Shown here one piece after another: positions 11,561 to 24,968 of a stretch of DNA of 64,000 nucleotides. The position numbers and the translations under genes were made by a program. Below the pieces are notes generated by a model. The model saw only the letters and a list, made by a program, of their open reading frames with translations. It was not told the origin of the DNA and did not search any database. Source of the DNA: Anagrus nilaparvatae (lineage: Eukaryota; Arthropoda; Insecta; Hymenoptera; Mymaridae); contig JAKSXM010000007.1 in the NCBI GenBank assembly GCA_022575985.1, forward strand, positions 60,976,501 through 61,040,500, given 5' to 3'. The stretch's first letter is position 1; every line of letters begins with the position of its first letter.

Positions 11561-12860
11561 TAAATCTTTAAATTGAATTTATTTGAAGTTCCTAACCCCA
11601 GATTATTTTAAGTTCCTAAATCAAAACTATTCTGTCTTGTTTAACCCCCCTACCTCCTCGATTGAGACCACTAATTGGTCTTCTCTTTGATTCCCGTGAC
11701 CATTGGGGTAACCCTCCCTATATAAACACTAGGGTGATTAAAATAAAAACAAAAGTGCTTGAAATTAGCTCTTCATGGAGTATGTTATTGTAAACATGAT
11801 AACAAGATACCGTGGAAAATTTGAGCCCATTTGGTGACGTTTTAGAGGTCGCGCAAGTCTCTAGAAGCTTTTTCAAAATTGAAAAACGAGGGAAGCTCAC
11901 AGTGGATTCACAAAAATTTTTTAAAAGGCTTTAAATATCCCTAGGGATACGTTTTTTTTGGTTGCTAGTTTCAAAAACATGGTTCCAGAACATAAAAATG
12001 TGTTGAAAGCCCCTAAATTGGCGAAAAACACCCTTCTTTTAGGATAATTTTCCCAATTTTTCGCTAAAAATTCATAAAAAACCAATGAAAAACTGTTATC
12101 TTAGTTAGTTCTCTAAAAATGTGATTTACCGATTGCATATTATATGCAAATAAAGTATTTTCTTCCCATTTAACCCCTGTATTAAGGTTTCAATTAGCCC
12201 AAAATAAGGGTTGAACTACCCCAAATATCACAAAAAAATAGTAAAATTTGTTAAATTTTATGTTTAACAAGGTTATTGCTTATATTTGATGCAATATATG
12301 ATTATTTTACAAAAGAAAGCAAAATATGCAACCCCTAGGAATGAAAAGCACCCCTTTATTTTATTTCAACCCTTAAAATTAATATTAATTTATTACAGAA
12401 ATAAAAACACTCGCTCGTTACGTTCACTCCTGCATACAATTGCATGCAAAGCCGAAACCAATATTTTATCCCTTGTTTAATAAATAGCTATTATTATGCG
12501 AACCTCGCAAGAGAAAGAATGAGGTTCGAAAGTAAATATATCTCTCTTTCACTCGGGGAGAGTATACTACGTTAAGGGTGAAATACTATCCATTTTCCAT
12601 AAAAAACTCCCCGAAATTTTTGATCATCGACCCAAAACCAAATTTGGATCCTCAAAGTGCGAATACACAAAAAATACTCGATTTGGGGGTAGTTTTTATT
12701 AATTTAAGGGTGAAGCCTTAAGTTTTCATTTTAAAAATCCCTTAAATTTGTGATCAGTGACCCAAAAAACCCTCTAGACCAAATCTGGTGGTTACTAGTA
12801 ACAATACAACCTACGTATATAATAACTCGAGTAATAATATATTTTGTAGTTTATTTTAAA
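11561..12860. other. Repeat-derived intergenic sequence
   Basis: No gene. About 12,410-12,483 contains GCATACAATTGCATGCAAAG followed by ATTTTATCCCTTGTTTAATAAAT, which recurs at about 51,369-51,424. A short hairpin with CGAACCTC/GAGGTTCG arms lies at about 12,500-12,528. Several ~100-bp stretches around 12,540-12,790 repeat the phrase 'GTGACCCAAAA' and look like diverged copies of one unit. Confidence 0.4.
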
Positions 12861-12913
12861 AATATTAATTATTACGAGGGTTGGGGTTTTTTGAGGGGGA
12901 TTTGAGCGTTTTT

Positions 12914-13225
12914 GGGAGCATTCAGGTAGCATTCAAACGAGAAAGAAATTTTAACGACCACCTTCAAAATTTATTCCCACTTTTTATTATTTTAGGGATC
13001 ATTCAGACAAGAAAAAATTTGTAACCCCCACCTTCGATATTTACCGCCTCTCGTTCCATTCTTGCATGCTAAATAATAAAAAGTGGGAGTAAATTTTGGA
13101 GGTGGTGGTTAAAATTTTTTCTCTTCTGAATGCTCCCTTAACGTGCAAGAATGGGACGAGGGGGAGTAAATATAGAAGGTGGGGGTTTCAATTTTTTTTT
13201 CTCGTCTGAATGCTCCCTTTTCCTT
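12914..13225. repeat. Cluster of four alternating inverted units
   Basis: Two related ~75-bp units each start GGGAGCATTCAG(A)CGAGAAA. One ends in CCCACTTTTTATTATT, the other in a TCCCATTCTTGCA-type segment. They occur as A and B in one orientation (about 12,914-12,993 and 12,995-13,073), and then both in reverse complement (about 13,076-13,135 and 13,138-13,225). The order is A, B, A', B' rather than a simple hairpin. Confidence 0.6.
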
Positions 13226-13230
13226 ACATA

Positions 13231-14905
13231 TTATATTCTTTTATTATTTTGCAATCATTTATTCGACCATTTAATATAGATTTTAAGTTATTTTCATGGT
13301 AGGGCAAAAATGCAAGATACCATAAAATTTCATAAATTTCCTAAATAATTAAAAAGAAAAAGTATAATTTGCAACACGTTTTTCAAAGGTATCATTTCAT
13401 TTTTTTTATATTTAGCGGTAATTTTTATCAAATCAACCCAAATTTACTAGATTCTCCATAGAAAATGTCGGTAAATGGTGTTTTAAAAACGCCTAAATTG
13501 AAATTAAAGTAATTTTTTATTATATTTAAAAAAAATAACTTATATGCCTTCTTTGGTTTTTGAAAAGAATTAAATTGAGCTAAAGGACGTTAATTTTTGA
13601 TTATATTTTCAAGATCGCTATTCAGGCTCAAAAAAAGGGTTAAAAATGGCTTATTTTTGGTGTTTCTATCTCAAGTAGATAAATATCGGAGAAGAAAAAT
13701 TTACTTTTTCTATTTAACCTCTGAGAATTTAAAGTTTTTCTCCTGCAGATATTTTACTTTCTTTAATTTTTTTTGTATAGTTATTATGCTGCTACAATTG
13801 TATATTTTATTATAGATTTATGTTTTATAAATTATTTCTTATATCTTCCAAAAATATTTTTTCGAATTGTATGTACATTTTGTAGGTTATGTAAAATATA
13901 GATACTTGGACTCAAAGTTAGTTATTATGTATGCTCAAAAAATATTTGAAATTTTAAACATTTACAATAAATGTATTCAAAAATGTTTTTGATAAATATA
14001 ATTATGAAAACAACGTACCTTTTTTATGATTTTCGTAATTTTTAAACGGAAGCTTTCTACAATTGTTCACGAAACTTCACGACAAAATGGCGTTTTATTG
14101 ATGCGAATCGTGAATAACTTGGGAACCTAACTGAAACTGAGTTTGCGAGAAAAAAAAGCTAACCTGAATTTAGCTTATGTATAAGTACTTCAAAAATTAT
14201 TAATTAATTTATATAAGGCCAAAATTATTATATATTACTCTGAGCATATACTCAAATTTTATAATCAAAAATACACAATGAATCAAATAATCACCAAATT
14301 ATTGTAGCTGATGCTTTTTGTTCTAAATATATCCGCATGGAGCGTTCTACTGGCGTCATCTTTTTGAAAAAAATATAAGTATATTATTTTGTAAGAGTAT
14401 AGTGTAAATATATAGGTATATATATTAATATAACAATTCTACTAGGGAAAACTCCGCTATCTCTGTTTGCTTATACATAGGAGTTGACGTATTTTTCGCT
14501 ATAATTACTTTTGAATTACTATTTGTAAGATCAATTTTTAGAGTAACTGCGGACTCGAACTGCGAAAAAACGAAAGTTCATCAATAATTAAGACCAATTT
14601 ATCACTTTTTTCATTTTAATTTTTTTTTTTTAACAATATTTTTTGATCTAGTTTCAAATTATGCAAAAAAAATTATTCAAATTCCGACCCAAGCAAGCCC
14701 ATTCTTATACCGATAACTTTTTTATCTTGCTTTTGACGCAATATTAAAATTTTTTTTTTCGGTATGGTCTTAATAACGCCTTCTATTATATCAGCGAGAT
14801 TTCATAAAATTAAGGAAGAAAAAACATATTTTTAGGGAAGAAAAATGATTAATTAACGCATACATTTATCATGAAAATCCAAAAATATTTAGAAAGAGGG
14901 CAATA
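13231..14905. other. Gene desert
   Basis: AT-rich sequence with homopolymer runs. The open frames of 60-72 codons here are lysine/phenylalanine-rich low-complexity frames without family resemblance and are not annotated. Confidence 0.4.
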
Positions 14906-15476
14906 GACTTACGCCACCAAGAAACTACTAGATATTTCGCCCCAGAGATCTCATTACAAAAGTTGACCTAAAAAATTTTTGACATGTGAAAATTGCATAC
15001 AGAATAAAAAATAAGAATTTTTTTTTTACATAATTCTATTTGGCAATCAGTGAATTTTACAGACTGAGAAAAATTTAACCTTCTATTAAGTTTGACACTA
15101 AAAACTTGATCAAAAGACTATTTTTTTTTTTTAATTCACAAAATCTTTCATAAAAATCAATACCACTCAAGAGATTGGTAAAAACTCAAAAAGGAAAAAA
15201 ATTAATAAAATATTTTTTTTTCTAATATTTTTGTGATCAACTTTTTGTTACCAAACTTTATTATAGGTAATTAAATTTTTCGTGTCAAAAATCTGCATAA
15301 AACATATTTGTGTAAAAATCACTGATGTTCAAATAGAATCAAGCCTAAAAAATATTTGTAGATTTTATTCTGTATATATATGCAATTTTCATGTCTGAAA
15401 ATTTTTTGGTGGTCAACTTTTGTAGTAAACTCTCTGTGGCAAAATTTTCGGTAGTAGTTTTTCGCTGGCGTAAGTC
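14906..15476. mobile_element. Foldback MITE with ~280-bp arms
   Basis: The left end GACTTACGCC at 14,906 is matched by GGCGTAAGTC ending at 15,476. Reading inward, both arms share AAACTACTA, ACAAAAGTTGACC, GAAAATTGCATA, a TTCTATTTG segment and AAAGTTTGGTAAC-like sequence. There is no transposase. The two arms are clearly diverged, so it is not recent. Confidence 0.7.
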
Positions 15477-18308
15477 ATATCTTCCGGGGACGAATGCCTC
15501 CCTGTAATCCCGCTTTGCCATAATATGATCTATATTATAGGTATAATACGAAAACTCTTATTCCATATTCAGCCCTCGATCTCTATATAGATAAAAAAAA
15601 TAGTCCGGCTCTTTGGCACCCTTTCTGAATTTGTTTTAGCCCTAAATGGTGCATAAATATCTAAAAATTATTTTCTTTGCAAAAATAACCGATTCAATAT
15701 ATAAAAAAAATTTTTATTTTGACAAGCTTTGAAGAAAAATTTAGTAAATTTAAAGAATATTTATTAATTAATATATTATAGGCATTTGGTTAGATCAATT
15801 ATTATTGCAAAGTTAATAATTTTAACGCGGTTACTGTGGCACGATTCCTGTTAGCCCTATGCTCCACGTATTTTATTAAAAGAATCTCTGTTTTATAAAA
15901 TCTATCTTAGAAAAGTCGTTAATTTATATAATGTTAATCATTAACACAAGGCAATTCATTTTTTTTTTACTTTTTTTTATATCATTTTCGCGAGTAAAAA
16001 TATCGAATTTGAACTTTTACAGATTCTGAATCGCTCCCAAAAACTTTAATTCTTAGCGACTACTTTCAATCTAATAGCTCACCCAACCAAGCTAGAAATT
16101 TTTATTGAAAAATATATTTGTTTTATATATATAACATATAACGCTGTGCAAATAAAATATATTTTCAATAATTGTCTATAATTTTAGCTTATAAATACAG
16201 GAAAATTCTGTGTAACTATATTATGCAAATCCTGAAAGTTTTTGAAAATTATAAAAAATGCTGCTTTTCTGAAAAGGCCAAATTATTGATTATATATTAT
16301 GTTTTAAAAAAATTTATCTCTTTGGTAAACCGACACCACTAAAAATATTTTTCTTAATTTATACAAGCAAAACACACCCTGTTGAACTGCTGCGCTTGAA
16401 TTTTTAATTTTCAAGAATTCGATTGAATATTATATTCAAGCAATTTCTTATAAATTCAAAATTCAAGCACAGCAAACCTTCAGTGTATATACCATTATGA
16501 AATCAATTTTTTTTCATATAATTCATGAAATTTAAAAATAATTTTTTTTTTTTAATTTCAATTAATTTTTGGCCCCATAACAGCTGGGCAAAGTTTTTAG
16601 TAACTGTTCGAGAACCTGCTTGATAATAATAAAGCAAATGCTTTGAAATTCAATAAATGTATTTTTACAGTGCATTTAAAAATAATAGCACAAGTTTTTG
16701 AATTTTTTCTTTACTAAAATAATTTTAACTGCTATAAAATTTCAGATTTAAATTTAAATTAAACTAAAATGATTGGATATTTTTTAAATATTAAAATGGA
16801 ATGCCAAACGATTATTTTATATACCCTTCCGGGAATTGAAATAATATGTAAAAATTAGTTAAGCTTTTTGTGCATTTTTATAAGTAAAAAAAAAAAAAAA
16901 TTTTGTCAAAAGTCCAAAAATCTCCGAAGAGGGGTCGCGAAACGGTTAAGCGAAAAATGGTCTATATATATAGGTTCACTTTTACGCAAAATGTCATAAC
17001 ATCTAATTCAAAAAATGAAATTAGTTTTTATATTGAATTTGTAGATCCTCCATTATAATTTTTAAATTAAATTAGTTTTTGACTTTTACTTCATTATAGC
17101 GCCTCTATAAAGGGTTAACCAATAAATTCAGAGAAAATTAGAAAAATATGGAAAATAGTTTTTCAAACTAAACTCCCAACGCTCAATTTTAAATCATATT
17201 TTATAAAATATAACATTTAATTTAAATTTTTAAAATTTTTTACCTGCTGGGTATGGTATACAAAATGTTCATACTGAACGCACACAAAAAATAGTTTACC
17301 TATACCTATTTTTTTTACAAATATATTTTTGCATTTTTATAGAGACCCGGTTTGAATATCCAAAGATCTTGGGTCTTGGAAAATCACAAACTTAATCTGT
17401 TTGCCAGGGAAACTTTAGATATGTCCCCTTTTTGAATTTTGGTTTTATAGAAAATCAAAGGTCTAATTAAAGAATAAAAAATTTATAAATTTTAAAACAT
17501 TTTTTCTGAGTTTTTCGTAATACAAAATTAATCCATTACTAAAATGCAAATACAAAAAAAAAATGTCGGGAATTGCAAAAATGGTACTTTTATTGGGGAT
17601 TTTTAAAAAAAAATTTGCAAGGAAATATTTTGGATTAAATTACAATTAAGAAAATATAGGTTTCCAACCTGTTGCAAAATATTTTATATCTTATAACTTT
17701 AATTTCTCTTATATATAATTACTTGGGTTTTAAATATATACTATTAAAGGAATATTTGCAATGCATAAATAAACTTTTATTTGAGAACAATTTTCATACC
17801 TATTAATTCGAAAAAAAAGTAATTAACCAACAAACTGTTTTTAACGAATATATATTTACAAATATACCTATATGTTCCTGCTTTTATTGTTGATCTTGAA
17901 TGTATATGAGAATATACATATTTATTATACATATATTTGTAAGTGTATAATAATATAATGTTAAAATAAAATTTTAAAGAAATTTGAAGTAATTCCATAC
18001 CTTAATTATTGCTGATATATATGTTATAACACTTCAACATATTACTGCATAGTTTAAAAAAAAACTTTTGCTTAACACTTCAAAACAGCAGGCGCCAGCC
18101 CGCCAGCATCAGAATTTGGAAGTGACAAAAAGTAGCTGCATCAGCATAGCAAAGCATACCACGGAGTATACAAAGAAATAACAGTCTTTTCTTATCGGAA
18201 AGCTTAGCTTACCTAAAAATAGGAGAATAATTCTTTGAATCATTTATTTAATTTAATTTTAATTAAAAATTTTTTCTTATAAAAATTTAGATAAATAATA
18301 CTTTCAAA
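15477..18308. other. Gene desert and E2 gene promoter
   Basis: No gene between 15,477 and about 18,050. At about 18,090-18,200 a GC-richer stretch with GGCGCCAGCCCGCCAGC lies 110-220 bp upstream of the E2 start codon and is the likely promoter of that gene. Confidence 0.45.
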
Positions 18309-19150
18309 ATGGCAGCTACGAGAAGACTTCAAAAGGTAATTTACAAAAAATGTTTATACTCTAACCTAATTATTAGTCACAAATTTTTTAAAATTTTAAA
18401 TAAAATCACAATATTAGATCATATTATTTTGTTATTCATATAAAAGATAATATCTATTTCACAAATAAATAATCTTTAATTTATTAAAATTAATATTGTC
18501 ACTTTGATAAAATTAAGAAAGTAGTTTTAAATTACATTATATTAAAGATAAATAATTATTGTAGGAGTTGGGAGATTTAAAAGCTTCAGCAATGAAAAAT
18601 TTTACAAATATTCAAGTTGATGAGTCTAATATGTTAAATTGGCAAGGACTTATATTACCAGTAAGATAATTAATTTTTTAAATTTAAGATAAAGAAGTAG
18701 CACTTATTTTTTTTAAATCTTGCCCAAATAGGATACACCACCTTATAACAAAGGCGCTTTTAGAATTGAAATAAATTTTCCTGCAGAATACCCATTCAAA
18801 CCCCCTAGAATAAATTTTAAGACCAAAATATATCATCCCAATGTTGATGAAAAAGGTCAGGTATGTTTGCCAATAATTAGCGCTGAAAACTGGAAACCAG
18901 CAACAAAAACTGAGCAAGGTGCTTATAAAAGTAATATATTAAAATTTTGAAATCATTTTATTCAATTTGCGAATTTATTACAGTTATACAAGCTTTAATA
19001 GCTTTAGTAAATGATCCTGAACCAGAACATCCATTGAGAGGTGATTTAGCTGAAGAATTTCAAAGGGACCGTAGAAAATTTATGAAAAATGCAGAAGAAT
19101 TCACAAAAAAACATGCTGAAAAAAGACGAGAATCATCATCAACTGATTAA
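18309..19150 (+). CDS. UBE2L3: Ubiquitin-conjugating enzyme E2, UBE2L3/UbcH7 type
   Basis: E2 enzyme that receives ubiquitin from E1 and passes it to HECT and RBR ligases (parkin, HOIP and ARIH types in other animals). Exons 18309-18335, 18565-18660, 18732-18918 and 18984-19150 join in phase to 158 residues (human UBE2L3 has 154). The sequence follows the family throughout: [41 protein letters not shown], and the active-site segment DEKGQVCLP with the catalytic cysteine at residue 86, the same number as in human. The C-terminus adds a short KRRESSSTD tail. Exon 1 codes only nine residues. An AATAAA at 19,704-19,709 is the probable poly(A) signal. DNA2 converges on it from the right. The identification is firm. 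Confidence 0.95.
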
Positions 19151-19927
19151 TTTATAGTCTCTTAATAGTTTCACCACCAAGATGCCTGACCATGCTTTCA
19201 CAGATTTATATTATATTTTAAAAAAATTTGCATTATTATAAATGGAAAGCCAGGCTCAAAGGAAAACACTTTGTACAGTATCATTTGATTTTTAAGGTAA
19301 ATATATAAATGGTTAATGAGCAAATAATCTATATTCTTAAAATATTGAGAAACATAAAAATATGTACGTTTATATAAAACTTTAAAATGCTGTCTATATA
19401 AACTGCTTTTATATCGTTTAGCCAAAAGCATAGCACTTTTTTTTTCTATAACAATAATTTATTTTATTGTACTTCAACGTTATCTTATATGCATTTTGAA
19501 TTTTTTTTTTTTTTTAAGAAAAACACTGTAAGAAATATAAGTTGATGGGTTTTTCTATTATTATTTGAAATTATTTTTTTTTTTTAGAGCTTATATTTTC
19601 TCTATATATACCATTTTTTTCAATTGAGATAAATTACTGTTGATAAGTAAAAAATTATATGTTTTAACTTTATTCCATCAATGTACTATTAAAAAATCGT
19701 TAAAATAAAGTTTTTGAAAAAAATAATATTCATATTTTACTTTATTTTTTTGTACCTTTTTTATTAATTTTAATAATTTTCATATATAAAGAAGTTTAAA
19801 TGACATTCGTTTATGCAAAATACTCAAAAATAAATATAAAATAACTAAAAATATACACTTAATAAGGAACTAGCAAATTGTTTTCTTAAATTATAATAGA
19901 CGTCACAGAAAACTAAAATAAATATTT
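19151..19927. other. 3' UTR and convergent intergenic spacer
   Basis: UBE2L3 3' UTR with AATAAA at 19,704-19,709, then about 220 bp of AT-rich spacer before the DNA2 stop codon. No gene. Confidence 0.5.
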
Positions 19928-22900
19928 TTAATATAAATGATTCGACAGTAAAATTGATAAATCTTCAAAAGAAAAACCATCTTCTCCATCTTTTAAATTA
20001 TAAATATGATTAGTCAATTTTAATGCGTTAATCAATTTTTCAAATGGTAGATATCTCGATAAAGTATTTTCATCACCGATCAAAATTAATTTTTGTTTGG
20101 CTCTTGTTAAAGCTACGGTTAATCTTTGATGATCAAGTAAAATATCATATTCCTAAAAAAATTTATTTCAATAAAATTATTTTATTTGACAAAAAGTTTT
20201 TATAAAAATATTTTTAAAAAAATTACTTTTATTTTAAAATCCGATGGTGTACTTTTTGAACAATTGTAAATAATAACTTTTTTATCTCTACCTTGGTACT
20301 GATCAACAGTATTAATTTCAACTTTTTCTTTTAATAGTTTATTTAATAAACGAACTTGTGCTCTGTATGGTGATATTATACCTATATCTTCATTTTTTAC
20401 CCCAAGCTTTAAAAATAATTTGCATTATATAAAGCTTAATGTATAAAAAAAAAAAATTTAGCTTACTTCTTCAAGAACTTCTAATAATCTAACTGTTATT
20501 GCTGCTTCCCATACATTGCAAGAGCCTTTAAATTGGGCTAATAAAGGATCGACAGCAAGATGATAAGTTGCTGAAGTATTTAACATAACAGTAGAATTTT
20601 TTAATCTTAGCGAAAGAGCGTATTTTACCCATTTTTCTCGATCTTCTAAAATCTTAAAATTGAAAAAAAATATAGAAATTGATAAATTATGAAAAATAAA
20701 CAGATTTCAAATGTATACCGTTTTATCATAAACAGATAATACAGCATTGGCAATTATTTCATTTCCAGTTTTTAATTGATTATTATAAGTAATTTTATTA
20801 GCTACATCCATTATAACACTATTCATTCTGTATTGCATTGTTAATGTCATTGTATTATTTTTTGAATCTAGTCTGGCAAAAAGTGATTCATTCATATTCA
20901 ATTTTCTAAATAATAAAGACAAAATTAATTTTTTTTTAAATTAAATAAGATATTTTTTTAAATCCAAACCTTGCTGTACTATTTTTAGAGATAGGAGGTA
21001 ATTGTTCTGGATCACCAACAAGAACAAATTTAGAAGCACAGTAAAGAGGCCTTAAAATTGTTGGTTGTAAAACTTGAGTACTTTCATCTACCAAACAAAT
21101 ATCAAATTTTCTTTTAGAAAGATGCGGATGATTAGTACTATAGCATGTAACACCAATAACTTTCTAAAATTAAATAAAACAGTTTACTTTTTATATTTTT
21201 ATATTTTAATCAAACTAAGATTTAAAACGATTAAATTACTTTACTGCTGTAGATTGTGTGTAACATTTCTGGAGAATCACAATTTGCTGTTAGATATTCA
21301 TCTGATTTATGAATAATACTAGGGTGCATTTTAGCTGTTGAACCTAATCTGATAAAATCGACGTTATTTTCTAATAATTTAAGCAAAATATTATCAACCG
21401 CTGTATTAGTGTGTGCCGTAACTATCACAGATTTTTCCATTTTTACTAATAATTGAATTAAAGCTACTAATGTTTGTGTTTTTCCAGTACCTGGAAAACC
21501 TTTTATTAATAAGTAATTGTCTGCAGAAAAAACTTTTAAGATAGCTGATCGTTGATCGCGATTTAACTTATTTAAAATATCTGAACCAATTTCCATTATT
21601 TTATCTGGTAACGCAGTTGTGAATGATGCTGGTTCTCTATAAATTTATCAAATTTAATTTAAAAATTATTTTTTTAATAAATATTTAATTTTAACAAACC
21701 TGTCTATAATTATTTTACGTAATCTATGACAAATTTCATTATTATCTAAGAGTCCACCTAATTGAGCTAAACTTAAAGTCAATAAATTACTTGATTCAGA
21801 TTTATCAATATGGAAAATTTCATTTTGATAAATTTTTCTTATATTTCTAAAAAATTATTTATTATTAATGTCACATGAAAAATAAAAAAATTAGTATAAA
21901 TATTTAATAAATTACTTGTCAACTATAATTACAACGTTATCATTATTTATTTTATTGATAAAACCAGATGCAATATTGATTCTATCTTCAATGCTTATAA
22001 TTACATAATCTTTTTCTGTAAAATCTAAAGCACCAAAAGATTTTTCACCAATGACTGATCTATTAAACGTATGTAAATATTTTTCATTTTTTTCTATCAC
22101 AGACGCTAACTTAAGATTACTAAGGCATGAACCTCTTGCTTCTCTACAAATAAATTCAAATAAATTATTAATAAATATAATTTACTTCAACCCAGCTACT
22201 AATAATTACCTTTCATGAGGCTTAAATAACCAAACGTCTTGCCAACTAATAGCATCGTAATTTTCAGTCATATTTTCAAGTTGCAATAATGAAACCCATT
22301 TTAACACATATTCGATATGATCTTTTGACAAATGATTCAAGAGATTTTCATGCATTCCTTTAAGAACGTGTGAATCATTAAATTCATTTTTTTCATTTTC
22401 AGTTAAATAAGCGCAACATAAAACGTTATAAGGACATTTTGCACAAGCTGGATGACTTATAGGACTTGGTAATTCCATGGGTAATATAGATTCATTTCCT
22501 AATTCACTTTTAATTACAGTAGGCTCTCGTGTTGTATAATAAGCTGTATTATTTCTTAACATAATTAAATCTCGTCTTTCGTGACAAGTTCCTTTGATTT
22601 CTTGCATTATATTTTCTCTGTTAATTAAAATTGTTATAAAATATTAACTATTTTATACATGGATTACAGTCCATTAATACATATAAAAATAAAATAAAAT
22701 CTTTCTCAATATTCAATCCAATAAGAATTACCTTAAATACAAGAGCAATCCAGAGTCTACTTGTCTATTAGTATGCTCCATCATCATAGTATAAAGAAGC
22801 AGTTGACCTCTATGTTCCGCAGAAAATGTCGAACGTCCAGTTTTTATTTCAATAGGTACTAATCTTGGTTTCGAGAAAACATTAGATTTATTGTCATTAA

Positions 22901-24499
22901 CTTTAACTGTTAAATCAATTTTACCCTTTAAACCTAATTCTGGTATCCACACATTTTCTTCAATATCACATATTTCAACAATTGAACCATTGTAATTTTT
23001 ATCAGGCACTTCTGGTTTTGTACCTACGCATTAAAGAATTAAAATAGATTAAATAATAATTGATTATACACATTGAATTTCTTAAAAATTGGTAAGTACC
23101 TTTAATATAACGTTGAATAAAATTATAAATTTGAGGTACGCATGGTTTCATTAGATTTTTACAATCACCCATAGAAATCCCTACATCATACATCATTTCA
23201 ACTGCTGTTCTTGATTTTAAAATATTTTCAAGGCATTGATACATTACTTTGATATCTTTAATATTTTTCTCTAAAACCTAAATATTTATGAATTATAATA
23301 TTATTATTTAACAATAAATTAGATAATTAAACTTCAAATTACATATTGTAACATTTGATGAGTTAAGCTACCAGTGAGCATAAAGTGAGAACCATCACTA
23401 TTATGATAAGGTAAACTATCGATTCCACGAAATTTTTCACTAAAAACACTCCGACGATTACAAAATAATGCCCCAACAACTGATGTGCCTGATATTAAAG
23501 TATTTGGTTGACTTACTATAAAACCATTGTGATTATCAATTACCCAATATTTTGTTTCCGATGATTCTTTTTTAGCTTTTATTATTATTTGTTCACCAGG
23601 TAATACTTTTGTATACCTCCTATAAAAATTTTGAAATAATAAAATTTAGTTTTTTTTAATTGAATTTAAATAATTATAACATATTACTGTGTTTAAATTT
23701 ATACAAAAAGTGATAATGAATATTTTTTTATTAACTGATGTGGATATATAGGAAAAATCAAAATATTTATACTTTTTAATGCTAACTAATTCTTTTTTGA
23801 ACTTGTTATTGTTTCATCATGCATAATAAATTTGAACAAACCATAGGCTGTGACATTTCACAACACCAGTGCTTCCTTGATAATAGTCTTTTACAGTTAA
23901 AGTCATATACATTTTTTCCCATACAATATCAATAATAGTACATCGCTTTGGTTGAGAAAGGTCAATTTCTTTAAAAGATTCATAGGACCAATCATCATCA
24001 AAAAAGTCATCTAAGCCATCAAAGGTATCAGCCCATTGATCTTTATCATTGATTTCTTTGTTTGTCGAACAAGTTGCATTTAAAGTGCTTGATAATGCAC
24101 TGTCTTTTGAACTTTTTTCTTTCTCAGAATTTGTTTCTATTTCGATAGGTAAAATTTGTGTTAATTTTTCTTCATTATTGGATGTTTCTTCAAGACAACT
24201 GTTTTTAATATTTCCTTCAAATGTTTTTCTAATTTTTGATAATTTATTCATTAACGGATCAATACTTTTTCTTTTATTTTTTTTATCATCATCAGGAAAT
24301 TCTATACCAGATTCTTCATCATCACTTTTTGAAGGTAAACTGTTATTTAATTTTGGTTGTTCAAAAAATAATGATACGTTTTTATCATTTGCTATTTGAC
24401 GAGGTATTCTCTAAAAATATTTTTTAATCATGACAAAAAAAAGTTTAGACATAAATAAAATTATAGAGGATTTATTACCTGAATTTTTTGTGGATCCAT
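19928..24499 (-). CDS. DNA2: DNA replication ATP-dependent helicase/nuclease DNA2
   Basis: Nuclease-helicase for Okazaki flap processing, double-strand-break resection and fork restart. Fourteen exons in coding order: 24499-24479, 24410-23842, 23619-23343, 23277-23100, 23023-22732, 22617-22210, 22143-21916, 21846-21700, 21636-21240, 21163-20970, 20905-20719, 20652-20467, 20406-20227, 20152-19928. All phases match, giving 1,162 residues (human 1,060). The N-terminal ~190 residues are acidic and poorly conserved. The RecB-like nuclease has GKID (Asp385) and the EIK motif (Glu407, Lys409). Its iron-sulphur cysteines are C250, C504, C507 and C513 (C-x2-C-x5-C). The SF1B helicase has Walker A GFPGTGKT at 753-760, a DEST Walker B at 865-868, QYRM, and C-terminal VDQYQGRDKK and TRAK motifs. 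The exon 2 donor (GTTTGT) was chosen because it alone restores the CHSLW-RYTK junction. It is head to head with IGHMBP2. Confidence 0.92.
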
Positions 24500-24968
24500 T
24501 TTTTTTCGTTACACTCTTTAAAAAAATAATAAACCCTGATAAAAACTAATTATTTATTTTTATTATTTTCGCGCCAATTTTATTAACACTTTCTGCTCTG
24601 AACCTCGAGCCTCCAAGTTGAATAAAAAGGTTTAGAAATTAGAACTTAGAGTTCTTATTTTTCCCTTAAATGAAATTCTTTGAATTTCATTTTTGTAATT
24701 TTAACAGGCTTTGTTTTGAAATTTTATCAACAATTGATGAACAATAACAAATCTATTATTTTTTTTATGGTGCACTCTATATATACCATTAATGTAAATG
24801 TAAACAAACAGCATGCGTATCAGCGTATATGTTATAACCTATCTCTTAACTTATTGTTATTGCAAATTTCAACCGTTGAATTTGCATAAATTGCTGTAGA
24901 GCAAAATGATAATAAAAAGTTGATATAAATTATAAAGTATTATCAAATTAATAAAATATAAATAAAAA
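24500..24968. promoter_or_regulatory. Bidirectional promoter of DNA2 and IGHMBP2
   Basis: About 470 bp separate the two divergent start codons, with no other gene, so both promoters must lie here. TTTTCGCGCC at 24,566-24,575, about 67 bp upstream of the DNA2 ATG, matches the E2F consensus TTTSGCGC and is one of the few CpG-containing words in the interval. E2F control fits a replication gene; whether it also affects IGHMBP2 is unknown. Confidence 0.6.
24566..24575. promoter_or_regulatory. E2F-like binding site
   Basis: TTTTCGCGCC matches the E2F/DP consensus TTTSGCGC exactly. It sits in the DNA2-proximal half of the divergent promoter. Prediction from sequence only. Confidence 0.5.

Noticed and set aside
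13597..13815. 72-codon + strand frame
   Set aside because: Composition is almost only Phe, Leu, Lys, Ser and Ile from AT-rich DNA, and no neighbour or domain supports it.
19198..19431. 77-codon minus-strand frame downstream of UBE2L3
   Set aside because: Lies in the UBE2L3 3' UTR, AT-driven composition, no family match.
24049..24427. + strand frames opposite DNA2 exon 2
   Set aside because: They are antisense shadows of the DNA2 N-terminal exon.
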